A DNA stretch of 64,000 nucleotides, taken from the NCBI RefSeq assembly GCF_014930455.1, contig NZ_JAAIYO010000001.1:248001-312000 (forward strand). Direction: 5' to 3'. A program made the position numbers and the translations under genes. Below are positions 1-10,832 of the stretch, one piece after another (within the stretch, counting starts at the first letter, position 1; each line of letters starts with the position of its first letter). The DNA is from Corallococcus soli (lineage in GTDB: Bacteria; Myxococcota; Myxococcia; Myxococcales; Myxococcaceae). The notes below the pieces were generated by a model. That model had not been told where the DNA came from. It saw nothing but the letters and a program-made list of their open reading frames with translations, and did no database searches.

Positions 1-2351
<2,351 letters not shown>

Positions 2352-2357
2352 GGGGAA

Positions 2358-2362
2358 CCTCC
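2358..2362 (-). promoter_or_regulatory. Shine-Dalgarno supporting a CTG start of pulA
   Basis: The minus strand reads GGAGG here, six bases before CTG at 2351-2349. This is the only strong ribosome-binding site near the signal peptide. It is the reason for placing the pullulanase start at a non-canonical codon rather than at an in-frame GTG that would delete the signal peptide. Confidence 0.6.
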
Positions 2363-2597
2363 GGGGGGTGAAAATTTCCAGCGCACGGTAGCAGCGGGGC
2401 CCGTCACACGCGGCCGCAGGGTGGTTTCCCGAGTTGCTGGGACCTCAGGATGATCCACGTTCAGACCCGGGAATCCGCCCCGCTGCGTCGGGTGCGAAAG
2501 GGCCGCAAACGAGACGCGGTGCGGCAGGAATCACGCGCTCCGTCGAAGTCGCCCACGCCTCGCGTCACACGGATGTGCAGCGGAAAACACCTGGGAC

Positions 2598-2614
2598 ATG
2601 CCGCGTTGCGGCAT
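2598..2614. promoter_or_regulatory. Perfect inverted repeat, candidate operator
   Basis: The arms ATGCCGC and GCGGCAT flank a GTT spacer. The palindrome is 64 bp upstream of the amylase ATG, in the gap between two divergent starch genes, which is a usual place for a LacI-type or similar sugar-responsive repressor. No regulator gene lies in the visible part of the locus. The assignment rests on position and symmetry only. Confidence 0.35.
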
Positions 2615-2677
2615 CAGGCGATTGTTCCAAGGGGCCTTCACCGCTTGAGAAACTGTTGGCTACAGTGCCGCGCCTAG

Positions 2678-4306
2678 ATGTCCCCAAGCCGCCCTCGCCC
2701 ACAATCGAACGCTGTCTGCCACCGTGGTCCCTGGAACCCGCTGCTCCGGGGGCTTGTCGCCCTGTGTCTGGCGGGGTGCGCCACGGCCCCGGAGACACCG
2801 ACCCGACCCGCGACGGAGGCCGCGCCGACGCAGCCCGCCGTGACCGCCCCGGTGACGCCCGCTCCGGTGACGGAGGCCGCGCCCCCCCCGGCCCCGGCCG
2901 CCCCGAAGGAGCCCGCGCGGTCCTGGGCGGATGAGGTGCTGTACTTCGTGGTGGTGGATCGCTTCGCGGATGGCGACCCCACGAACAACGAGAAGGGCGA
3001 CACGAAGGCGCCTGGCACCTTCCACGGCGGGGACCTGAAGGGGCTCACCGGGAAGCTGGACGAGCTGTCTTCGCTGGGCGTGACGGCGCTGTGGGTGACG
3101 CCGCTGCTCAAGCAGATCCCCGGGTTCGTCACCGGCGCGGGCTTCCCGGACTGGGGCTACCACGGCTACTGGGCGGACGACTTCCACGCGCTGGATGAGC
3201 GCTTCGGCACGGAGGCGGACTTCAAGGCGCTGGTGGACGCGGCGCACGCGCGCGGCATCCGCGTGCTCCTGGACGTCGTCTACAACCACCCGGGCTACAA
3301 CTCGCGCTACCTCAAGGAGAAGCCGGACTGGCTGCGCTCCGAGGACAAGAACACCTGCGGCCAGGACGACCTGACGTCGTGCGTGGCGGGCCTGCCGGAC
3401 TTCAAGACCGAAGTGCCGGAGGTGGCGAAGTACCTGCTGGACGCGCAGCTGGACTGGGCGAAGCGCTCCGGGGTGGACGGCTTCCGGCTGGACACCGTGA
3501 AGCACGTGGCCCACGACTTCTGGAAGGAGCACCGCCGCCGCACGCGCGCGGAGGTGAGCCCCGACTTCTTCCTGCTGGGCGAGCTGTGGGGCGGCGACGT
3601 GGAGTCGCTGGCGCCGTACTTCACCCCGGATGAGATGGACGCCGGGTTCGACTTCGCCTTCGTGGGCAACACGCTGGGCTTCCTGCAGGGCCGTGGCCGC
3701 GCGGTGGCGTTCGACCGCTACCTCCAGTCGCGCGGGAAGGTGACGCCGGGGCATCACCTGGCGCACTTCCTGTCGTCGCACGACGTGGTCGGGGCGCTGC
3801 ACCAGTTGAAGGGCGACATGTCGCTCTTCCGGCTGGCCGCCGCGCTGCAGCTCACCACCACCGGCATCCCGGTCATCTATTACGGCGAGGAAGTGGGCCG
3901 CGCCGGCGGTGACTGGCCGCAGAACCGCAGCGACATGCCGTGGGGCAAGCAGGCGGTGAAGCCGGGGGCCGGAAAGAAACGCGACGAGGCTTTGCGCGAG
4001 TATTACAAGCGCCTCATCTCCATCCGCCGTGCGCACCCGTCGCTGTCGCGGGGCTCGCACGAAGCGCTGTCCACGGAGGGCGATGTGTATGTCTTCCAGC
4101 GCAAGGACGCGGCTTCGGGTGACACGGTGGTGGTGGCGATCAACCGCGGCAAGACGCGGGGCGCGGCTTCGGTGAAGTGGCCGGAGGGTTGGACGGGCGT
4201 CGCGGAGGTGGAGGATCTGCTGAACGGAGGGCGGACGAAGGCGGGCGCCACGCTGGAGCTGGCGTTGGAGCCGCTGTCCGCGCGCATCCTCGGGCGCGTG
4301 CCGTGA
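2678..4306 (+). CDS. Lipoprotein alpha-amylase, GH13
   Basis: A 542-residue GH13 glycosidase expected to cleave alpha-1,4-glucans at the cell envelope. The N-terminus has a type II signal with lipobox LAGC (Cys34), then a Pro/Ala/Thr-rich linker to about residue 82. The (beta/alpha)8 barrel follows with region I DVVYNHPG (199-206), nucleophile Asp272 in GVDGFRLD, acid/base Glu302 in GELWG and the third acid Asp369 in SSHD. All catalytic residues are present and the length is normal. The importer genes begin 79 bp downstream on the same strand, so it probably supplies their substrate. It may be a maltodextrin-forming amylase or a related GH13 activity; the exact specificity cannot be read from sequence. 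Confidence 0.92.
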   Translation: MSPSRPRPQSNAVCHRGPWNPLLRGLVALCLAGCATAPETPTRPATEAAPTQPAVTAPVTPAPVTEAAPPPAPAAPKEPARSWADEVLYFVVVDRFADGDPTNNEKGDTKAPGTFHGGDLKGLTGKLDELSSLGVTALWVTPLLKQIPGFVTGAGFPDWGYHGYWADDFHALDERFGTEADFKALVDAAHARGIRVLLDVVYNHPGYNSRYLKEKPDWLRSEDKNTCGQDDLTSCVAGLPDFKTEVPEVAKYLLDAQLDWAKRSGVDGFRLDTVKHVAHDFWKEHRRRTRAEVSPDFFLLGELWGGDVESLAPYFTPDEMDAGFDFAFVGNTLGFLQGRGRAVAFDRYLQSRGKVTPGHHLAHFLSSHDVVGALHQLKGDMSLFRLAAALQLTTTGIPVIYYGEEVGRAGGDWPQNRSDMPWGKQAVKPGAGKKRDEALREYYKRLISIRRAHPSLSRGSHEALSTEGDVYVFQRKDAASGDTVVVAINRGKTRGAASVKWPEGWTGVAEVEDLLNGGRTKAGATLELALEPLSARILGRVP

Positions 4307-4385
4307 GGCACTCGCAGGGCGCGCAGAACCTGACCCGGACGTGCTGTCGTCGTCGGCGCGAGCGGGGCTCTTGTTGGAGGGCCTG

Positions 4386-5480
<1,095 letters not shown>

Positions 5481-5500
5481 TATCCCGGAGGAATTCCCCC

Positions 5501-6727
5501 ATGACGAACCTGCGAACGCTGCTCGCGGCCCTCTGTCTGTGCGCAGTCGGCCTGTTGCCCGTCCCGTCCTTCGCCGCCACGGAGCTGGTGCTCTGGCACG
5601 CCTACCGCGCGGAGGAGAAGGCCGCCCTGGAGAAGGTGGTCGCCGAGTACAACAAGGCCAACGAGGCCAAGGGCGTCAAGGTCACCACGCTGGCGGTGCC
5701 GTACGACGCCTACGCGGACAAGATCTCCGCCACGGTGCCGCGCGGCAAGGGCCCGGACCTCTTCATCTTCGCGCAGGACCGCCTGGGCGGCTGGATTGAA
5801 GCGGGCAACACGGTGGAGCCCATCGACTTCTTCCTGGATGACGCGACGAAGAAGCGCTTCATCCCCACGACGATGGAGGCCATGGTCTACCGCGGGACGA
5901 CCTACGGCCTGCCGCTGAACTACAAGGTCATCACGCTCATCTACAACAAGAAGCTGGTCCCCACGCCGCCCAAGACGTCCGGTGAGATGGTGGCGATGGC
6001 GAAGAAGCTCTCCGACGCGAAGGCGGGCCGCTTCGGGCTCGCGTACGCGTACGGCGACTTCTACTACCACGCGGCGGTGATGAACGGCTTCGGCGGCGGC
6101 GTGTTCGACGCGAAGACGACCCCCACGATGAACTCGCCCGCCAACGTGAAGTCGGTGGAGCAGGTCCTCAAGTGGAAGAAGGCCGGCATCCTGCCGGCGG
6201 AGCCCTCCAGCGCGCTCATCACGTCGCTCTTCAACGAAGGCAAGGCCGCGATGGTGTTCTCCGGCCCCTGGTTCCTGGGCGAGGTCGCCAAGGGCGTGGA
6301 CTTCGGCCTGGCGAAGCTGCCCACGCTGGATGAGAACAAGGGCACGCCGATGAAGCCCTGGATGACGGTGGAGGGCGTGTACGTGGCCGCCCCGTCGAAG
6401 AACAAGGAAGCGGCGTACGACTTCGCGAAGTTCCTCACGGACGTGGGCGCGGGCAGGACGCTGGCCCTGGAGGGCCGTCAGAGCCCGGCGAACAACGCGG
6501 TGTACGCGGACCCGAAGGTGACCGCGGATCCGCTGCTCAAGGCGATGAAGGAGCAGGTGGACGTGGCCATCCCCATGCCCAACGTGCCGGAGATGTCGAT
6601 GGTCTGGACCCCCGCGACCAGCGCGATGAACTCCGTGCTCAAGAACACGGCCACGCCGAAGGCGGCGCTGGACGTGGCCCAGAAGAGCGTGGCGAAGGAC
6701 GTCGCGGGCCTGCGCACCAAGAAGTAA
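5501..6727 (+). CDS. malE: Maltose/maltodextrin-binding periplasmic protein
   Basis: A 408-residue family 1 extracellular solute-binding protein that captures maltodextrins in the periplasm. A Sec signal peptide ends at PSFA (about residue 25). The mature start ELVLWHAY and the pattern of lysine and aromatic residues resemble MalE-type proteins. The ATG at 5501 follows GGAGG by nine bases. It lies between the ATPase and the permeases, in the usual CUT1 order. The specificity (maltose, longer dextrins or another glucoside) is inferred from the amylase and pullulanase next door. Confidence 0.93.
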   Translation: MTNLRTLLAALCLCAVGLLPVPSFAATELVLWHAYRAEEKAALEKVVAEYNKANEAKGVKVTTLAVPYDAYADKISATVPRGKGPDLFIFAQDRLGGWIEAGNTVEPIDFFLDDATKKRFIPTTMEAMVYRGTTYGLPLNYKVITLIYNKKLVPTPPKTSGEMVAMAKKLSDAKAGRFGLAYAYGDFYYHAAVMNGFGGGVFDAKTTPTMNSPANVKSVEQVLKWKKAGILPAEPSSALITSLFNEGKAAMVFSGPWFLGEVAKGVDFGLAKLPTLDENKGTPMKPWMTVEGVYVAAPSKNKEAAYDFAKFLTDVGAGRTLALEGRQSPANNAVYADPKVTADPLLKAMKEQVDVAIPMPNVPEMSMVWTPATSAMNSVLKNTATPKAALDVAQKSVAKDVAGLRTKK

Positions 6728-6740
6728 GTGAGGACCTGAA

Positions 6741-8780
6741 GTGAGCCAGAACGCCCCCCAGCAGTCCCCTTCCGCGGCCAGCACGGTCCGCGCTTCTCCG
6801 AATGACGACGCGACGGCCCCCTCCGACCCGGGGGCCACGGGCCGTTCCGGGGGAAGCAAGCGGGGGCGTGTCCTGGTGGGGCTCGCGCTCGCGCTGGGGT
6901 TGTCCCTGGCCCTGGCGCACGGGCTGCTGGTCCGTGCCCAGGCGGAGCGCGGTGCGGAGCGCGCGCAGCGCAAGTCCGTGGTGGCCCTGCTGGGCCTAGC
7001 GGACCTGGTGCAGCGCGCGGGAGGAACCGGCGACGCGGTGGGTGCCGTCGTCGCCGGCTGGCCCCGGACGCAGGGGGGCGCCGCGCGCGTCATCGCCTTC
7101 AGCGGCATCAAGCTGGAGGCGTCCACCTTCCCGGAGGACACCGGCGACAAGGCGGCGCCGCGCCGGCTGGCGCGTGAAGAGAAGCCGCTGTACGACCGCG
7201 GTCAGCGCCTGCGCGCCGCGGTGGAGACGAACCGCGAGGAGGGCGGCGCGCGCAAGGTGGAGGTGGAGTCGGAGACGCTGCCCTCCGGCGGCCGGCTGCT
7301 CTCCGCGCCGGTGGAGGTGGACGGGCAGGTGGTGGGGTCGGTGGAGTGGTTCACGCCGGTGCTCACGGAGGCGGAGCCCATCTCCTGGGGCCCGGCGCTG
7401 CTGGCCTTCCTGCTGCCGCTCGCGGCGTGCGCGGGCGCGGTGTTCGCGCTGTCGCGCCAGGGCGCGCGCGTGGCGGTGGCGGCGGTGCTGTTCGCGGCCG
7501 GGCTGGGCGGCTACACCGTCTATTCGCTGCGCACGCTGGACGCGGAGCTGCGGGAGACGGAAGAGGCCGTGAGCGCGGAGCTGCTCACGCGCGGCCAGAC
7601 GGCCGAGAAGCTGATGGCAACGCACAGCCTCAGCGCGGAGCCCCTGCTGAAGCCCGGCGTGTGGGACGCGGACGCGATGCGCCGCCCGCTGGGCCAGTTG
7701 TCGGACGCGGGCGTCCCGGACGCGGGCAAGCTGGCTGAGCGTGGCGCCCGGGTGCGCGGCGACGCGGGCAAGGCGCTGGGCGCGCTGGGCGTGCTGGGCC
7801 TGGCGGTGCTGCTCTTCATCGGCATGGGCGCGCTGCACCGCACGGTGGCGACGGCGGTGGAGTTCCGGCAGGCGTACGCCTACGTGGCGCCGGCGATGGT
7901 GGGGATGGTGCTGCTCGTCTTCTTCCCCTTCGCCTACGGCATCACGCTGTCGTTCACCGACGCCAATCTCTACAACAGCAGCCAGCCGCTGTCGGAGCTG
8001 TGGATCGGCCTGAAGAACTACACGGACATCCTGGGCGACTTCAGCTTCGCGAAGACGGCGGCGGACGGCTCGCTGGTCTTCAACTACCTGAACTTCTATT
8101 ACACGCTGCTGTTCACCATCCTCTGGACGGTGACGAACGTGACCATCGGCGTGACGGTGGGCCTGCTGCTCGCGCTGGCGCTCAACGTGCCCAACCTCCG
8201 GATGCGCCCCGTCTACCGGGTGCTGCTCATCCTGCCGTGGGCCATGCCCAACTACATCACCGCGCTCATCTGGAAGGGCATGTTCCACCAGCAGTTCGGC
8301 GTGGTGAACCACGTCATCCGGATGTTCGGCGGGGAGGGCCTGGCGTGGTTCGACTCGCCCCTGTCGTCCTTCTTCACGGCGCTGGCCACCAACGGCTGGC
8401 TGTCCTTCCCGTTCATGATGGTGGTGTCGCTGGGCGCGCTCCAGTCCATCCCCGGGGAGCTCTACGAAGCGGCGCGCGTGGACGGGGCCAATCGCTGGCA
8501 GCAGTTCACGGCCATCACGCTGCCGGCGCTGAAGCCCGCGCTGGTGCCGGCCATCATCCTGTCGGTGGTGTGGACCTTCAACATGTTCAACATCATCTTC
8601 CTGGTGACGGGCGGAGACCCGGGCGGCTCCACCGAAATCCTCGTCACGCAGGCGTACAAGTTCGCCTTCGAGCGCTACCGCCACGGCTACGCGGCGGCGT
8701 ACTCCACCGTCATCTTCGGCATCCTGCTCATCTACAGCATGGTGCAGAACCGCATGAGCCGCGCCACGGAGGCCGCGTAA
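6741..8780 (+). CDS. malF: MalF-type sugar permease with N-terminal sensor-like extension
   Basis: A 679-residue inner-membrane permease. The C-terminal 300 residues (about 375-679) are a standard CUT1 permease with the EAA loop EAARVDGAN near residue 575, which contacts the ATPase. The first 370 residues are unusual. They comprise a charged cytoplasmic start, TM1 (about 44-64), an extracytoplasmic region of about 150 residues (65-215), TM2 and TM3 (about 218-262), a second external loop (263-345) and TM4 (346-363). The 65-215 part contains GGRLLSAPVEVDGQVVGSV, which looks like the beta hairpin of Cache/PAS-type sensor domains. Escherichia coli MalF also has extra N-terminal helices and a periplasmic P2 loop, but this layout is different. 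The start is GTG at 6741 with GAGGA upstream. Confidence 0.9.
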   Translation: MSQNAPQQSPSAASTVRASPNDDATAPSDPGATGRSGGSKRGRVLVGLALALGLSLALAHGLLVRAQAERGAERAQRKSVVALLGLADLVQRAGGTGDAVGAVVAGWPRTQGGAARVIAFSGIKLEASTFPEDTGDKAAPRRLAREEKPLYDRGQRLRAAVETNREEGGARKVEVESETLPSGGRLLSAPVEVDGQVVGSVEWFTPVLTEAEPISWGPALLAFLLPLAACAGAVFALSRQGARVAVAAVLFAAGLGGYTVYSLRTLDAELRETEEAVSAELLTRGQTAEKLMATHSLSAEPLLKPGVWDADAMRRPLGQLSDAGVPDAGKLAERGARVRGDAGKALGALGVLGLAVLLFIGMGALHRTVATAVEFRQAYAYVAPAMVGMVLLVFFPFAYGITLSFTDANLYNSSQPLSELWIGLKNYTDILGDFSFAKTAADGSLVFNYLNFYYTLLFTILWTVTNVTIGVTVGLLLALALNVPNLRMRPVYRVLLILPWAMPNYITALIWKGMFHQQFGVVNHVIRMFGGEGLAWFDSPLSSFFTALATNGWLSFPFMMVVSLGALQSIPGELYEAARVDGANRWQQFTAITLPALKPALVPAIILSVVWTFNMFNIIFLVTGGDPGGSTEILVTQAYKFAFERYRHGYAAAYSTVIFGILLIYSMVQNRMSRATEAA

Positions 8781-8785
8781 ACCCC

Positions 8786-9673
8786 ATGGCGCTCTTCTCT
8801 GAACGTCGCGAAGGCATCCCCCATGCGCCCCTGCACGTCGTGCTGGTGGCCTTCACCCTCTTCACCATCTACCCCATCCTCTGGGTGGTGAGCCTGGCGT
8901 TCTCCGGCAAGCAGAGCCTGGCCATCGCCACGCTGCCGGAGAACCCCACCTTCTGGGACCGGCTGCGCGCGGTGACGCCGTGGCCGGAGCAGTTCTCCGT
9001 CTCCAACTTCGCGTCGGTGATGACGGACCAGCCGTTCGCCAAGTGGATGCTCAACAGCGCCATCATCTCCATTGGCACCACGGTGGTGGGCGTGTTCCTG
9101 GCGTGCACGGCGGCGTATGCCTTCAGCCGCTTCAAGTTCCCCGGCCAGCGCGCGGGCATGATGGCGTTCCTCGTGTCCCAGATGTTCCCGGGCACGCTGA
9201 TGCTCATCCCGCTCTACATCATCCTGGTGCAGTGGCTGGGCCTGGGCAGCAGCCGGCTGGGCCTCATCATCGTGTACGCCACGACGTCCATCCCGTTCAG
9301 CGTGTGGATGCTCAAGGGCTACTTCGACACCATCCCCAAGGAGCTGGAGGAGGCGGCGCTGATTGAAGGGGCGTCCGTGGGGCGCATCTTCTGGAGCGTC
9401 ATCCTGCCCCTGGCCAAGCCCGCGGTGGCGGTGACGGCGCTCTTCAGCTTCATGACGGCGTGGAACGAGTTCATCCTCGCCGCGACGTTCATGGACCAGG
9501 AGACGATGTACACGGCCCCCGTGGGCCTGCGCTTCTTCGTGGGAGGGTTCAGCCAGCAGTGGGGCTACTTCGCGGCCGGCTCCATCATCGTGTCCGTGCC
9601 CGTCGTGTTCCTGTTCCTGTTCCTCCAGAAGTACCTCGTCTCCGGGCTCACCGCCGGTGGCGTGAAGGGTTAG
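8786..9673 (+). CDS. malG: MalG-type sugar permease
   Basis: The second inner-membrane permease of the importer, 295 residues with about six transmembrane helices. The EAA-type loop EAALIEGASVGRIF and the following LPLAKPA are clear. It starts at ATG 8786, five bases after the malF stop, so the two permeases are surely co-transcribed and probably translationally coupled. Its end YLVSGLTAGGVKG matches the usual MalG C-terminal tail, which inserts into the binding-protein cavity in the known family. Confidence 0.94.
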   Translation: MALFSERREGIPHAPLHVVLVAFTLFTIYPILWVVSLAFSGKQSLAIATLPENPTFWDRLRAVTPWPEQFSVSNFASVMTDQPFAKWMLNSAIISIGTTVVGVFLACTAAYAFSRFKFPGQRAGMMAFLVSQMFPGTLMLIPLYIILVQWLGLGSSRLGLIIVYATTSIPFSVWMLKGYFDTIPKELEEAALIEGASVGRIFWSVILPLAKPAVAVTALFSFMTAWNEFILAATFMDQETMYTAPVGLRFFVGGFSQQWGYFAAGSIIVSVPVVFLFLFLQKYLVSGLTAGGVKG

Positions 9674-9724
9674 TCGCGGTCATCCGCAGTTCCCCGTCTG
9701 TCGTTGCAAGGAGCCATCACCCCC

Positions 9725-10693
9725 ATGATCATCAACCCCCGCATTGCATTCCTCACGCTCGCCGCCTCGCTGGTGGCGTCCCCGGCGCTGGCCGACAAGG
9801 TGTCCTTCAAGGACCCGACCGGCGACGACAAGGGCCCGGGCAAGTACACCTATCCGACGGACCCCGTGTACAAGGCGGGCTCCTTCGACCTGACCGGCGT
9901 CACCGTCGACAAGGGCGGCAACAAGACGGACATCACCATCCAGCTGAAGGCGTCCGTGGAGAACCCCTGGAAGATGACGGACGGGTTCTCCGTGCAGGAG
10001 GTGTTCCTCTTCATCGACACCGACCACAAGACGGGCAGCGGCTTCACGGACAGCCCCCCGGGCCTCAACGTGGCCTTCGCCCCGGCGGACGCCTGGGAGA
10101 AGGTCGTCGTCATCTCGCCGCAGGGCTCCTCGCGCGTGCGCGCGGAGGCCAACAACAAGGCGGGCGCGATGAAGAGCGCCGTCGTGGTGCCCACCAAGGT
10201 GCGCGCCTCCGGCAACAAGATCACCGCCACGGTGATGAACGCGGACCTGGCTGACAGCGACCCGTCCACCTGGGGCTTCCAGGTCGTCATGCAGTCCAAC
10301 GAGGGCTTCCCGGCCGGCAACGACCTGCTCACGCGCCGCGTGAACGAGTACGAGGGCCAGCACCGCTTCGGCGGCGGCACCGACTTCGACTGCGATCCGC
10401 ACGTGATTGACACGCTGGCGGGCGAGGGCAAGGGCGACGCCTCCGAGGCGAAGGCGCAGTATGAGATGCTCGCCTACGAGTGCGGCCCGGATGGTTCGTC
10501 CACCAAGAAGGCCACGCTGAAGATGGTGTCCGGCCCGAAGCGCCCCGCCGCCTCGGGTGGCGCCGCCGCCGCGGCCCCCGCCGCTCCGGCGCCTGCCGCC
10601 CCGGTCCCGGCGCCCACGCCCACGCCGGCCGCTCCGGCTGGAACGACGGTGGCCCCGGCCCCGGCGCCGACGACCGCTACGCCGACGAAGTAA
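9725..10693 (+). CDS. Secreted glucodextranase_C-domain protein
   Basis: A 322-residue exported protein with a signal peptide ending at ALA (about residue 20). The body (about 22-260) resembles the glucodextranase C-terminal domain, a beta-sandwich found on starch and dextran enzymes, with the motif VFLFIDTDHKTGSG and DAWEKVVVI. The C-terminus from about 270 is a low-complexity Ala/Pro/Thr tail, perhaps a spacer or surface-attachment segment. There is no catalytic domain, so it probably binds glucan or passes it on. The ATG at 9725 has AAGGAG upstream. It follows malG by 51 bp. A lipoprotein paralogue lies at 13177-14262, on the other side of the porin gene. Confidence 0.8.
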   Translation: MIINPRIAFLTLAASLVASPALADKVSFKDPTGDDKGPGKYTYPTDPVYKAGSFDLTGVTVDKGGNKTDITIQLKASVENPWKMTDGFSVQEVFLFIDTDHKTGSGFTDSPPGLNVAFAPADAWEKVVVISPQGSSRVRAEANNKAGAMKSAVVVPTKVRASGNKITATVMNADLADSDPSTWGFQVVMQSNEGFPAGNDLLTRRVNEYEGQHRFGGGTDFDCDPHVIDTLAGEGKGDASEAKAQYEMLAYECGPDGSSTKKATLKMVSGPKRPAASGGAAAAAPAAPAPAAPVPAPTPTPAAPAGTTVAPAPAPTTATPTK

Positions 10694-10745
10694 CCGGCGG
10701 ACTGTTCAAAAGCGGTCTGTTTCAAGGTTTGATGCGACACGGGGA

Positions 10746-10774
10746 GGGCCGCCGCGGAAGCCCCGCGGTGGCCC
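10746..10774 (+). terminator. Strong hairpin between glucodextranase_C gene and porin gene
   Basis: Twelve-base arms (10746-10757 and 10763-10774) pair with one mismatch around a five-base loop. There is no T run, so it may be a partial terminator or an mRNA-stabilising stem that sets the ratio of importer to porin transcript rather than a full stop. Confidence 0.4.
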
Positions 10775-10832
10775 CGGGAGAGGGGATGACCCCCCTCAGA
10801 CTCACGTTTTCGAGAAGGGTTTTCCGAACATC

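Larger units (their letters stand above)
2352..2677. promoter_or_regulatory. Divergent regulatory region between pulA and the amylase
   Basis: This 326-bp gap separates the pullulanase and amylase starts and must hold the promoters of both glucan transcription units. No convincing gene is seen. It contains a perfect 7+3+7 inverted repeat at 2598-2614. A weak promoter-like pair for the amylase is TTCACC (2637-2642), an 18-base spacer and TACAGT (2661-2666). No Shine-Dalgarno precedes the amylase ATG at 2678, so its mRNA may have little or no leader; this is inference. Confidence 0.5.
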
